Assembly: GCA_034440635.1 (NCBI GenBank)
Contig: JAOTON010000337.1
Coordinates: forward strand, 1,613,501 to 1,677,500
Reading direction: 5' to 3'
Source: Lepas anatifera
Lineage: Eukaryota; Arthropoda; Thecostraca; Lepadidae
DNA: 64,000 bases
Part shown: positions 12,270 through 24,052 of the stretch, piece by piece
Layout: the number at the start of each line of letters is the position of its first letter
Position numbering within the stretch: the first letter of the stretch is position 1
The notes under the pieces: generated by a model
Databases searched by the model: none
Told to the model about the DNA's origin: nothing
The model's input: the letters and a program-made list of their open reading frames with translations, nothing else
Translations under genes and position numbers: made by a program

Positions 12270-13057
12270 AGGGAGATACGCGAAAAATTGTTATTGTGGT
12301 TTCTTGCTATTTGAAAAATCCTGATAACGAAACTATCAATTATTTTTGTATCTTCGGCAAAATTTTGGGAGGCCACTCACTTATTATCGAAATAGGTTAA
12401 CAGTTTCGATAAAATGCCCATCACTTACCCATGCCATACCCATCACTTACTTTTCGAAAACTATTTAAAGTTGAAAAGTAATGTTTTTTATAATACAAAT
12501 GTCTGCTCTTCTGTATTTGTATTTGAATTAATTTAAAAAGCTTTTAAAAACTACAAAATGAATTAGTTTGCCCTAGAGACGGAAAAAAACATAATTACTC
12601 AAGTCTTTAGCGGTTTCGTACCGCGGGTCTTGGGTCATTTTCTGCTTCAGCCCCAGGATGACAAAACTTTTGCGTCAGATAGGTCACGTGACCCCGGTTT
12701 GAGAATTCCTAGGCTTCTGATTGGTTAATTGTGATTTCTTTTAAGCCCTATATTTCTGTTGCAAAAGAGTTTTGGAATGTTGTTTTTCTAAAGTAATTTT
12801 TTCTGTAGAGGTCCAAAGTTCTACATCACTATTTAGGATAGACATGACCTAATTCTTAGAGAAATTGATAGCCTTGGTCGTGTGTACGTCATATACATCG
12901 ATATGAGGTGTACCGGTAAAGTCGTCTAGAAATGTTGACTTTGAGAGCGATTTTAAGGCATTTGCAGGCCGAATTCGCAAAAATGAGAATGGGACTTCTG
13001 AAACAACTTTTTGTAACCTTTTCATATAGCCAATAAAAAATTTTCGCGTATCTCCCT
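12270..13057. mobile_element. TTAA-flanked MITE nested in the hAT-like element
   Basis: Inverted termini AGGGAGATACGCGAAAA are flanked directly by TTAA on both sides (12266-12269 and 13058-13061). TTAA targets are typical of the piggyBac superfamily, but the ends alone do not prove that assignment. No coding capacity is seen. Confidence 0.85.
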
Positions 13058-13639
13058 TTAAGTTCCTTGCCTCCCACAATCGCCGTGGGACGAGGAGTGG
13101 CATAGTGTCTTTGGAAGAACACATTTTTGCTGTCGGAAAAATTTGGGAGGTACCTTTTGAACGCGTTTATTAAGTTCCATAGGCTCAAGGATCGGTCCCA
13201 GTTAAGAGTAAATAAAAGGTGAACAGGCCGGTGGTTTGTATGGGGATGGTGTGACAGGGCTGAAAATTGTGAAAACTAGTTCTTCATTTAAATTAATTAG
13301 TAGAAATCCTGGTTTAGGGGACTGTACTCTGAGCTCAGGGGCACATGCCTTTTTATCATGCCTTCCCAGAATCCACCAGTATAATAAGCAATTTATGTAA
13401 CCAGGGGTGCCTAGGTATCACAAGCCGTTTAAGAGATTCCTCATTCCTCGTTAGCTCCGCTTTACAAGGGGAGTTTCCATTGTGTTTTTATTCCCCATCT
13501 ATTGAAGACCAGCACTGGGGCCACCAAGTGTGGATCAGAGGCCTCCAGAGCAGCTTCCCCCATCCCCCAGTTGTGCCTCCAGGGACTAGACTAGCTCAGT
13601 GACCCTGCCCCGAGATGATGGGAGTTGGCCTTGTGTTCT

Positions 13640-16500
13640 TATGATCTGTCTATTCAAGACCACCTCAGGGGCCGCTGATGTAGATCAGGGCCACAGAGCA
13701 GCTCATGCTTCACCCAGGGACTAAACTAGCTCATTGGTCCCAGAGATAAGGTCATCAGACTAGCTCAATGGGCCACAGATAGGCTCATAGGGCCTTAAAC
13801 CAGTTCAAGAAGCCCCAGAACAGTTTAAGGCGCCAGATCACCTCAGGGGGCCTCTAGTCAACTTAAGGGGCTCTCACAAGCTCAGCGCCCAGACCAGCTC
13901 AGGGTACCCTCAGAACCTAGACCCGCTCTTGGGACCCAGATCAGCTCTTGGGGGCCCCAGATCAGTTCAGGGGCCTCAAGTCAGGTCAGGGGGCAAGATC
14001 AAGTCAGGGCCACTAAATCAGCTCAGGAATCCCTCACCAGCTCGGGGCCCAAGCAGTTCAAAAGTCCCAGAGCTGCTCAGGGGACACAAGATCGGCCCAT
14101 AGGGCACCAGATCAGCCTAGGGGACAAACAATCAGATCAGTGGTCCCCGACCAGCTCGGGGCCCAGATCAGTTCGGGAATACCAGATCAAGTAGGAGGCA
14201 CTTAATCAGCTCAGGAGCCCCATACCATCTCAGGGGCCCTCACCAACCCCTGTGGGCCCAGCTCAGCTCAGGGCCTGGGAGCTGCTCAGGAAATCACGTA
14301 ATTAACCCAGGAGGCCCGGGTCAGCTTAAAGGGCACCATATTAGCCATGGGGCACCAGACTAGCTTAGAGGGAATAATATGGGCTCAGGAGACACACTGA
14401 TGACTCAGCAGGCACCAGATCGACTCAGGGGGCATTAGTTAAGTTCAGGAGGCAGTATATCTGCTCAAGGTGCACCAGATCGATCAGCGCAGGAGGCAAG
14501 TTCGAGTCAGGGGCACTAAATTAGCTCAGGGATCCCTCACCAGCTTGCGGCCCAATCAGTTCAAAAGCCCCAGAGCTGCTCAGGGAACACCAGATGCCCA
14601 TAGGGCACGAGATCAGCTTCGGGGACAAACAATCAGATCAGTGGTCCCCGACCAGCTCGGAAATACCAGATCAAGTCAGAAGGCACTTAATTAGCTCAGG
14701 AGCCCCATACCATCTCAGGGGCCCTCATCAGCCTCTGTGGGCCCAGCTCTGCTCAGGGCTTTAGAGCTGCTCATGAAATCACGTAAGGAGGCCCAGATCA
14801 GCTTAAAGGGCACCAGATTAGCTCAGGGGCACCAGACTAGCTCAGAGGGCATCAGATGGGCTCAGGAGGCACCAGATCGACTCAGGGGCATTAGTGCAGC
14901 TCAGGTGGCACCAGATCGATCCACTCGAGGGCCAGATCAGCTTCCAGCCCCCCAGACTATGGCAGGAGCCTCAATCAGCTCAGGGAGCAACATAACAGCT
15001 CAGGGAACACAAGGTGGGCTCAGGTCCCACCAAACCAGCTCAGGGGGCACCAGGCCATCCAAGGAGACATCAATAATCAGCTGAGGGGCACCTAATCAGC
15101 TGAAGAGGCACCATATTGACTTAGGAGACAGAATCAACTTAGGGAGGCATAAGATCAGCTCGGGGGCCCGAATCAACTCAAGGGGCACTAAATTAGCTAT
15201 TAGGGCACCAAGCAAGCTCGGAGGCATTAGACTAACTCAGAGGGCATTGTATAGGTTCAGGAGGCACAATTATTTGCTCAATGTGGCTCTCAATTGACTC
15301 AGGGGCACCAGATCAGCTTAGAGGGCAAGTAATCAGCTCAAGGGACCAAGACCAGCTGAGAGGCCACGACATGAGCTCAAGGAGCACTAGATTAGCTTCA
15401 CCCGTACGATTATTGGCGACGATGTGGCATTAGGTGGACACATACTAGGTGCTCATACTCTTCCCGGGTGCTTGGAAAGGCGACAGAATGCCCTAGCTGA
15501 CCGAAAAAGGTATTAAGTTGTCCAACAATAGTTTCAATCGCTACGTGCGGTCCAGTTACATCTAGGTTCAACGGCGTAGGGCGCTAAATTTCGAGCGGCA
15601 CGGCCCAAATTGGGTACACCACCTGGCAATCAAAAGGGCACCCCGGCAGTGATGGGGGCACGTGCCCCATGTGCCCCCTGGCTGCACCCCTGGGCAGTAG
15701 ATCAACTTCGGGAGGCATTAAATAATCTCAGGGGGCCAGGATCAGCTCAAGGGGCACAAAAACAGCTAAAAGGACACCAGGCAAGCTCGGAGGCATCAAA
15801 CTAACTCAGAGAGTATTATATAGGTTCAGAACGCACACTTATTTTCTCAGGGGGCACCAGATTGACTACGAGGGCACCAGATCAGCTCAGAGGGCACATG
15901 ATCAGCTCCAGGGGGCACCAGATGAGCTGCGCCCGTAGGATTATTGGTGACGATGAGGCATTATCTGGAAACGGATTACGTGCCTTTACTCTTCCCGGGT
16001 GCTTGGAAAGGCGATAGAATTCTTTAGCTGACCAAAAAGGCACTTAATTGTCATACAGTAGTTGAAATCGCTAAATGCGGTCTAGTTCCATCTGGGTTCA
16101 CCGGCGTAGGGCACTAAATTTCGAGCAACACGGCCCAAATCAAAAGGGCACCACCTGATAATCAAAAGGGCACCCGGCACCGATGGGGGCACGTGCCCCC
16201 TGTGCCCTCTGGCTGCGGCCCTGGACAGAAGATAAACTACGGAAGGCATTAAATAAGTTCAGGGCGCCCGGAGTAGCTTAAGGGGCACTAAAACAGCTAA
16301 TAGGGCACCAGGCAAGCTCGGAGGCATTAGGCTAACTCAGAGAGCATTACATAGGTTCAGAAGGCACAATTATTTTCTCAGGGGGGCACCAGATTGACTA
16401 CGAGGGCATCAGATCAGCTCAGAGGGCACATGATCAGCTCCGGGGGCCAAGACCAGCGCTCAGGGGGCACCAGATGAGCTCAAGAGGCACCAGAATAGCT
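13640..16500 (+). repeat. Degenerate ~20-bp satellite with higher-order structure
   Basis: The repeating unit is roughly GGGGCACCAGATCAGCTCA, 19-22 bp long and divergent between neighbours. A higher-order copy of about 500 bp is visible: about 13985-14470 repeats in the same order at about 14490-14920. Both share the markers GTGGTCCCCGACCAGCTCGG (14141 and 14641) and CCCCATACCATCTCAGG. Open frames here come from the repeat. Confidence 0.85.
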
Positions 16501-16801
16501 CCGCCCGTACGATTATTGGCGAAGATGAGGCATTATCTGGGAACAGATTACGTGCCTATACTCTTCCCCGGTGCTTGGAAAGGCGACAGAATGCCCTAAC
16601 TGACCAAAAAGCCACTTAATTGTCAAACAATAAATTAAATCGCTAAATGCAGTCTAGTTCTATCTAGGCTGAACCGCGTAAGGCACTAAATTTCCAGCGG
16701 CACGTCCCAAACAGGGTACACCACCTGGCAACCAAAAGGGCACCCCGGCACCGATGGGGGGGCACGTGCCCCCTGTGCCCCTCCTCCTGGCTGCGCCCCT
16801 G
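15175..16801 (+). repeat. Three tandem copies of the hAT-like element's right end
   Basis: A module of about 530-560 bp occurs three times. It runs from satellite through the marker CGATTATTGGCGA (about 15408, 15937 and 16509) and the GTGCTTGGAAAGGCGA block to a CTGGCTGC...CCCTG terminus (ends near 15695, 16227 and 16801). Only the last copy ends in the intact TIR next to the target duplication. The inner two carry CTGGCTGCACCCCTG and CTGGCTGCGGCCCTG. Confidence 0.85.
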
Positions 16802-16962
16802 TGACCATGATTGGCTTCCAGAACGGTATTTAATATCGTGCTCTGCAAGCCCTGTCAAAACATAAATCATTTTCCATCATTGACGAACCATTTCTAAAAC
16901 TGGTTGTTGCATACTACTACCGGTAGTTCCGAATAATTTGCAAGATAGAGCCTGAATATTAA

Positions 16963-17782
16963 CACGCGCATTGACGGGGTCTGAGCCACCTTCGCATTGA
17001 CGGGGGGCGGTACCCACCCCCTAAGATCTCGAGAACCACGGTAGGTAGCGAAAACGGTAAACGGCGTTGGGCTGCCCATCCACTTCTCCATCGAAAACAT
17101 TTGAACCATTTTTTGTCAGGTCACATTTAAGGTCACGGAGGTCAAAACATGCCGTCATAGGGATAACATGTAAATTAAGGTTTTTCGGTCATTACATCTG
17201 AACAAGTAAAGATAGAGCAAAACGACTTGAACCATATGAATCCTCTCAGCAAGCCAAATCGAATGATGTATAATTTGACCTTACTAGGTCAAATCAAGGA
17301 TTTGACCTGACCTGAGGTCAGGTCAGGTCAATTATATAAAATGCATATCATTAGAACTGCAAAGCCCAGGCGAGTCTAATGAAACTAAAATAAATGCTCT
17401 ATCACCATCCGTTACTGAGTTATTCCGTAAAAACCATTTTTCCCATGTATTTCCAATGGGAAGTCATGCTTCGCACCTGACCTTAGGTCATCGATATCAA
17501 AAATACCGGAACAAATTTTAGAGATCTCGGTGGGGCCATTACGTGATATGAGTTTCAATCGGATAAGTTCACCCTGCTCCGACTTATGCTATCTTAAACT
17601 TTTTTGAGGTCGGGTCACTTGACCTGTACTGGTGACCTGACCTGAGATGACCTAACCTTAAAATTTTCACGAAGTTGTAAAAATGATGAGGGAAAAGGTA
17701 TACAGTACGGCGGCGCTACGCGCCGCTGTTTTCTACTATCTCCGAAAACCCGAGGGGGCGGGTACCCGCCCCGTCAATGCTG
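16963..17782 (+). mobile_element. TTAA MITE copy A, AGGTCA-rich
   Basis: It starts CACGCGCATTGACGGGG after TTAA (16959-16962) and ends in CCCCGTCAATGC-TG before TTAA (17783-17786). It is non-coding. It contains many AGGTCA/TGACCT hexamers, including a dense inverted cluster at 17303-17330. It is clearly related to copy B at 18260-19100 in the same orientation. Confidence 0.8.
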
Positions 17783-17786
17783 TTAA

Positions 17787-18255
17787 ATATCGATCCGGGA
17801 GTCAAAAATCGAACTTCTGCTGTTTTCAAGACATCCAAATATCGTACATATCTCGACCACGCCTGTGGGGAGTCAAAATTACACAGCGATGATTTCCCCA
17901 CGAGGAGAAGATTGCATATATCGAGCCGAGGGATGCAACGTGACAATTCTTCGACTTTCCGTCAACAACATGCATTAAAACGTTTTAAATTTCTCAGCAG
18001 TATTAATTGGGCTGGTTATCATACAGAAACTTTGTATGCCCAGTCCCGAACACAGTTTGTGAGTAAAAGAAGCAGAACTGGTTTCGTGCAGTAGGGAATG
18101 TGTGACTCAGGGGATAACACCAATATCTCCTGATCGACCAGTCCCGGGTGCAGGCCCCTGCAGATCCTTTGAATAAGTTGGTCTGATCCCCCAAATCCCT
18201 CCTGGACAGGGTGAGACTGGGCGACGCATTACCAGCCTTGGAAGGTGATGCGTCG
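17787..18255. other. Unassigned sequence between MITE copies A and B
   Basis: Short frames are open on both strands, but I recognise nothing. Confidence 0.3.
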
Positions 18256-18259
18256 TTAA

Positions 18260-19100
18260 CACCCACATTGACCGGGGAGGGGGTTTGAGCCACCTTCGCT
18301 TGACGGGGGAGGGGCCGGTACCCGCCTCCCCCGTAATATGTCGAGAACCACACTAGATAGACAAAACTGTAAACGGTGTTTGGTAGCCCATCTACTTCTC
18401 TATCGAAAATATTTGTACCATTTTTTGTCAGGTCACATTTAAGGTCACCAGAGGTCAATGCATGCCGTCATAGGGATAACGTAAATGAAGGTTTTCGGAC
18501 ATTACATCTAAACAAATAAAGATAGATAAAAACAATTCAGTTCATTTGATTCCTCGCATTAAGCCGAATCAAATGATATATCACTTTGGTAGGTCAAATA
18601 AGGTCAAAGATGTAATTTGACCTGACTGGCCAAAAAAGGTTAAAATGCATATAATTAGAACTCCAAAGGCGAGGTCAATCTAATGAAGTTAAAACAAACG
18701 CTCCATCATCATCATCATCCATTACTACGTTATTCAATAAAACCATTTCCCCATGTATTTGCAATGGAGAGGTCATGGCTCGTACCTGACCCCAGGTCAT
18801 CGATATCAAAAATACCGGAACAAATTTGGGAGAATTCGGTGGAACCATTATGTAGTACCAGTTTTAATCGAATAAGTTCACCCTGTTCTGACTTTGCTAT
18901 CTTAAACTTTTTTGAGGACAGGTCACTTGATCTGTACTGGTGACCTGACTCGAGCTGACCTAACTTTAAAATTGTGAAAAAAAGTTGTGAAAATTATCAG
19001 AAAAAGTTATTCCGAATACGGTGGCACTACGCGCCGCCGTTTTTATGCTACCTCTGAAAAAACCGAGGAGGCGGGTACCCGCCCCCCATCAATGCGCGTG
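18260..19100 (+). mobile_element. TTAA MITE copy B, AGGTCA-rich
   Basis: It is flanked by TTAA at 18256-18259 and 19101-19104. The right end CCATCAATGCGCGTG mirrors the family start; the left end is mutated (CACCCACATTGACCGGGG). The interior follows copy A nearly base for base through the CCATTTTTTGTCAGGTCACA and GCCGTCATAGGGATAAC blocks. Confidence 0.8.
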
Positions 19101-19410
19101 TTAAAGCCCAGCAATAATTAATTATGATTTTCGTGAAACATTTTATCCTAAGTATTTTGACCATTACTATTTCTTAAATAAATGTTTCAGACCTTCGCAG
19201 AAATAAGCTATGCATATTAAGTTGTGTCACTGGAAGGGTTTTGGTTTCAGAACACAGCGCCTCTATGATCTTATCATGCCATACAAATATAGAAATTATA
19301 CTGCAGTGCTCGAACTAAAATTTCACCCTCCAGTATGACACACTTCCTGATCTCAGCTTTTATTTGAAATTTACTGTGGTCACGTGGACGGATATATCTT
19401 TATTTCGGAA

Positions 19411-20270
19411 AGTTAACCCTCGCCCTGGTGGGGTGGGGGTGTTTGAAAATCCCCTCGGTTTTTTCCGGCGGCACGCAAATACAACGGCCCGAAGCGCCGC
19501 CGTACTTGGCACACCTTATCCTTGACCAATTCCGCAACTTTCTCCAAAATTTTAAGCTTGGGTCATCTTAGGTCAGGTCACCAGTGCAGGTCAAGTGACC
19601 TCACCTCCAAAAATGTTTAAGGTGGCATAAGTAAGAAGTGGGCGAATCTATCGAATTGAAACTCATACCACATATTGGGCCCACCGAGTGCTACAAAATG
19701 TATTCCGGGATTTTTCATATCGATGACCTTGGGTCAGGTAGGGGTCATGACCTCTCCTTTGGAAATGCACGGGAAAAACAACATTTGAGCTATAATTGTG
19801 TAGATATAGCCGATAATACCTCCGTATTCTCCAAGTCGTAGTATCCTGGGCCCCTTTCCAGGTTGACATGTCACCTCTGAGAGGTCATCTGGGGCTACTT
19901 AAGCAGTTTTCAGACTTGGGGCAATAACTGTGCAAGAAATGATGATACAGCTTTTACTTTGATACCATTACGTTTGTACTGTTATTGCGAGTCGATTGAT
20001 ATACATATTGACTATGCTAGCCTAAAAGTGACTGACCTCACCTCAGGTTAGGCTACTTTTTTGTATTTTTACCTAGTATAGTCATAGTATACATCATTCG
20101 ACTTGCCGTGAGGAGAGGAAACGAATGGTGCCTAAAAATAATTTTAAGTCAGCTTTGTCAGACGCTAGAGCCTAAAAACCCTACCCTTATATGCAACCTT
20201 CTTTGATGTCATGACCTCAATATTGACCTGAGCCAAAAAGTGACTGGTGTAGTTTCCTCATGAATTTGTA
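19411..20270 (-). mobile_element. Related AGGTCA-rich MITE, inverted and degenerate (copy C)
   Basis: After TTAACCC at 19411 it reads as the reverse of copies A/B: CCTCGGTTTTTTCCGGCGG, then GGGTCATCTTAGGTCAGGTC. From about 19980 it shares a second block with copy D (GAGTCGATTGATAT, then a TTCGA/TTTGCCG block). The far boundary is not clear. Confidence 0.5.
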
Positions 20271-20274
20271 TGAG

Positions 20275-20691
20275 TTATCCTACAGCATTTGCGTTTTTTT
20301 CGCTATCCCGCATAGGAGCCGAGTTGGAGAGGGGTGTTTGAGCACCCCTCTCTACGAGTGCATACAGCGATGCACGCTGCTGTGCTGGATTGAGTTGATC
20401 CACGCCGGTGAAAGGTAACCCGTCAACCTGTTTCTTCAAGAGGAATTCCCGCAGACTCGCACTTCCAGGAAGGCGAGCTACCGGCGTGGCAGTAGAAGGA
20501 AGGCGGAGTCCCTGAAGTGCGCCCTCACTCCCCAGTCAAGCTGCTCTGGCGGCAGGCTCGGCAGCTGGGAGCTGGTCTGAAGTAGGAGCAGATATCAATG
20601 CACTGAGCCGCTCCTCACGTGCATTAGAAGCCTCTACATGTTTAATCAGGTCTGTTACGCTGACGAATGCTGCAGTAATCTTTGGATCCAT
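20275..20691 (-). pseudogene. Unrecognised protein-like ORF with one in-frame TGA
   Basis: Reading down from the ATG at 20691 gives MDPKITAAFVSVTDLIKHVE and so on. The frame stays open to a TAA at 20277-20275 except for one TGA at 20538-20536. That TGA is explicable as a CGA-to-TGA change. Composition is protein-like, with a run SLREFLLKKQVDGLPF. It could be the start of a decayed gag-type or host gene. I recognise no family. It abuts MITE copy C. Confidence 0.35.
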
Positions 20692-20699
20692 GTCGGTGC

Positions 20700-21300
20700 A
20701 AAAGTTGACTCACCCCACCCATCAGTTCAAGGTCACTGAACCTGACGGCCGGCCCAGCTCTGGTCAGGGAAAGGCACACGCAAGATGAAACTCTCCTTTT
20801 ACAGAACCTTCATCGACACGACACAGTTCACTCCAGTCACTGTCACACTTGCAGAACCACATAAATTCCAATGAATTTACCGACCGACCGCGCCATGATA
20901 TTTTCGAACTCTTTCATTCTTTCTCTTCACATATTTCCGGCATCTAGCTACTTCCACGCTCAACTGGCCCGCTCCGTTGGGCCACATGGCCAAAGTGTCT
21001 GTCCTGACGTCATCTATGACGTCAGTCACACACTGCCCATAACAGCACACACTGAGGTGCAAATAATCCCTTTGATATACCTAACATGGTATCACAATCT
21101 CAGTCTGTGCGATGGAGGTAGTCATTTTTTATTTCATAAAACTACAAAGGCAATTTTCGTTTGGGAAAGCTTTTTATCTCGAGTTTAGAAATGGTCTCCG
21201 CAGGGGAAAATAATATATGATCTCTGGCTGGAAGAGGCTTTCAAGTCAGACTTCAATAAAAGGTAGAAAAATATCGGGATCTGTCGTGTTTACGAAGGCT
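20700..21300. other. No gene recognised
   Basis: It contains TGACGTCA-like palindromes near 21007-21022, which are CRE-like by sequence only. Nothing else is assignable. Confidence 0.3.
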
Positions 21301-21304
21301 TTAA

Positions 21305-21790
21305 AGGGAATGTGGTGCCCTCATAACGTGATTGTAACTGAGATAGCCAAGTTATAAACCCGGTACTCAACATATTTGTCTTGGAACTCGAAATTGCCTT
21401 AGTGTAAAGCTAAAAACCTAGCTGAAATGTACCGAAAATGTTCCCACGAAGCCGGCCACAGTCGTCAGCTGTTGACGTGACATCGTACGGACGTCATTAT
21501 GTGTGGGGCTTATTGACGCACTAACTGCAAGGGTCATATGGCGTTGTCATGCTGACGTCACGGTGAGTAGTAAGCCTATTGAAGCCAATTAAATATGGTA
21601 ATAGTTGCCAGATCATGACGTCATGCACAGGCAGAGGTTTATTTCTTACCATGGAGGAGCAATCTACATGTCAAAATATTGAGCCTATTGTACATTTTTC
21701 AGAAGAAATCATGGAGATTTTCATGGCTGTCGGCTAGAAATACCCTGATTTACACTAAACTCCGGAATTCGACCAAGGTGCCACATTCCC
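21305..21790. mobile_element. MITE of the AGGGAATGTGG family, copy 1
   Basis: The left end AGGGAATGTGGTGCCCTC follows TTAA (21301-21304). The right end is GGTGCCACATTCCC followed by TTAG. The interior matches the copy at 30819-31267 (GTTGCCAGATC-TGAC, CACAGGCAGA). It is non-coding. Confidence 0.8.
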
Positions 21791-22175
21791 TTAGCTGGTC
21801 TTCCGCGCGTACCCGTTGACCCCAGATAAACCTGCAATGCGTGTTCGTTGTAACCATCACCAGTCGGGGTGCTGCAAGCACACTTGCAACATTGTGCACG
21901 GAATCTCGCTGCAGGACGGACGGGCAGCTGCGTGTGCCTTCAGGTGCGTAACAGGACTGCCAGAACAGCTCCAGAACTGGTGTCACGAGCACATTTATTT
22001 TGAGCTCAAACTACCTAAATTTTTGCCGTCAGAGTAACCACCCTGGAGTCAAATAAACTTTTCTATATTTGTCTACCATACTCGCATGTATTTCTGGAAC
22101 GGTTCTTTTAAGAGCAAACACAGCTTCATTGTCACGACATTTTCTACGTCATCCATGCCTTCAAAATGGGTCCCC
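21791..22175. other. No gene recognised
   Basis: A short + frame at 21816-22037 is cysteine- and histidine-rich and contains a possible donor (CAG followed by GTGCGT near 21940). I cannot connect it to any gene. Confidence 0.25.
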
Positions 22176-22179
22176 TTAA

Positions 22180-22954
22180 CCCCGGCCCCGTGGCATAGGC
22201 GGATCCAGGGGGGGGGGGGCACGTGCCCCCCGATCGACCCTCGGCGCCCCCTGAAAGGTCGATGGCGCCTCCTGAAATGTCGCTTCCCACCCCCCCGGAT
22301 GCGAAAGTCGGCGCCCACCGATAGGATTTGGCGCCCACCTGATAGCTTTTGCCGGTCATAAGTGGCGCCCCCTGGTCCGGATGGCGCCCCCGGTCGGATG
22401 GCCCCCGGTCGGATGGCGCCCCCCGGGAAGGTGCCCCCCGATCGGCAATCCTGGATCCGCCTATGCCCCGTGGGTGGTGATTGAACAACCCCTGCTGGGT
22501 GTTTCGGCGGAACTAAGAACGGCGGCGCGGAGCGCAGTGGTACTTGGGACACCTTATTCTTAATCAATTCTGCAATTTTTTTCTAAATTTTAAGATCGGG
22601 TCATCTCAGGTCAGGTTACAAGCGCATGTCAAGTTTCCACCTCCAAAAAGTATAAGATAGTAAAGTACCTAAGACCAGGGTTGATACATCCAATCACAGC
22701 TCATGTCACATAATAGGCACACCGAGCGCTACAGAACCTATTCCGGAATTTCTTATATCGATGTCCTAGGGACAGATACCTACCGATTAGGACCTCTCCT
22801 TTAGAAAAAAACATAATTAGGCAACAAGCGCTGCATTTGGGTAGATACAGCTTAGAATGCCTTCATATTCTCCAAATCATGGTATCTTAGGCCTCTTTCC
22901 TGGTTCACGTTGCAATTTTGGACGTGTTACCTCTGAGAGGTCATCTGGGGCTAC
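22180..22954 (-). mobile_element. AGGTCA-rich TTAA MITE (copy C'), interrupted
   Basis: It begins after TTAA at 22176-22179 and follows copy C: TGTTTCGGCGG, a CACCTTAT block, GGTCATCTCAGGTCAGG, and TCATCTGGGGCTACTTAA. A hAT-type MITE (22194-22465) is inserted near its start. At 22955-22958 it reaches a TTAA immediately followed by copy D. Copy C has the uninterrupted CTACTTAAGCAG at the same point. Confidence 0.55.
22194..22465. mobile_element. hAT-type MITE (CATAGGCGGATCCAGG ends)
   Basis: Perfect 16-bp inverted termini CATAGGCGGATCCAGG are flanked by an exact 8-bp direct repeat, CCCCGTGG (22186-22193 and 22466-22473). It is 272 bp, rich in GGCGCC motifs and non-coding. Related copies are at 27488-27690, 30366-30568 and 53840-54084. 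Confidence 0.9.
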
Positions 22955-22958
22955 TTAA

Positions 22959-24048
22959 CACGCGCATTGACGGGGAGGTCTGAACCACCTTCGCATTGAC
23001 GGGAGGGGGGCAGGTACCCGCCCCTTCCTAAGATCTCCCTAACCATGCTAGATAACCATGCGAAAAACGGTGAACGACTTTGGAAACAAAGAGCAACAAA
23101 ACTTACAGTAGCTTATCCCTGTTCAATTTTACACATCTGATCAAATATTTGAGTTAAGGTCATGTCAGGTCAATGAGCTATTCAAGGTCAAGTGACTCTA
23201 TCTCAAAACCTAAAATCACGAGTTTGAAGCGGCGCCCAGGGAACATCAGCGAACCGATTAGTTTGAAACTTCCACAATATTATGAGATCATTAGGTTCTA
23301 CAAATCTGCTATCTCGGAATTTTGATATTGTTGACCTAAGGTGGGGCCAATTTTTTGGTCACCCATTGACCTTTACCTAAGGTCCTAAGTCTACAAAGTA
23401 CCATGTCCTAACTCTTTGCAGGTATACCTAAGTCTCTGGTGAAAAATAGAATGGGCTCGTTTTCAGTAAATACTAGATAGATAAAACTTAAAATCCTCAA
23501 ACCGTCTATTCTTACCACGATCGTGACCATAAAGTTGAGCTTTTGAGCATCTGACCTCTCATAGGTCATGCCAGGTCACGGGAGCATAGAATGATTGTTT
23601 TGCCAATAACTTCTCACTGAATTGAGATAAAGCTCCCATTTTACTTTTATTGTGCTTATATTGTCACGGGGAGTCGATTGATATGCAGCATGACTATATC
23701 AGGTCACTTTCACTATTTGACCTAACAAGTTCATATTATACATGATTCGATTTGCCGCGATGAGAGTAATCCAATGATGCGTAAAGATTTACTCTAGCTC
23801 TCCTGAGGGCAGATCTAGAGAGAGAAACGTACACTGCTCTGATGTAAGCCTATGGAGCCTTCTTTGACCTATGCTGACCTCAATATTGACCTGACATAAA
23901 AATTCACCGTATAAAATATCTTGGTCTTGTCAAGAGCTTTCGAACGCCACCCGTAATTTTCCTTTAGCTTTCGTGAGAAATGAGATACGGAGGGAGAAAA
24001 ACGCCCCCAGTGGGACGCGTCATGCCAGGGACCGCAGCGGGGCGCGTG
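22959..24048 (+). mobile_element. AGGTCA-rich TTAA MITE, longer copy D
   Basis: It starts CACGCGCATTGACGGGG after TTAA (22955-22958). The best right end is GGGGCGCGTG before TTAA (24049-24052). The first part resembles copies A and B. The later part (GAGTCGATTGATATGCAG, GATTCGATTTGCCGCG) resembles copy C. The right boundary is less certain than the left. Confidence 0.55.
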
Positions 24049-24052
24049 TTAA

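Larger units (their letters stand above)
11849..16801. mobile_element. 4.95-kb non-autonomous hAT-like element loaded with satellite
   Basis: The left end CAGGGGCGCAGCCAG is the exact inverse of the right end CTGGCTGCGCCCCTG. The element is flanked by an exact 8-bp direct repeat, TGACCATG (11841-11848 and 16802-16809). An 8-bp duplication and CAGGGG-type ends are typical of the hAT superfamily. I see no transposase. The interior holds a nested TTAA element (12270-13057), a ~20-bp satellite (from about 13640) and a triplicated right end (15175-16801). The exact duplication suggests that the satellite-bearing unit moved as one piece. Confidence 0.85.

Noticed and set aside
14470..15084. ORFs of 74-115 codons in the satellite
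   Set aside because: They are open only because the ~20-bp unit lacks stops in that frame. They are broken by unit-length changes.
13640..16500. A CRISPR array
   Set aside because: Repeats and intervals are not separable into constant repeats and unique spacers. The units are contiguous divergent satellite in a eukaryotic genome.
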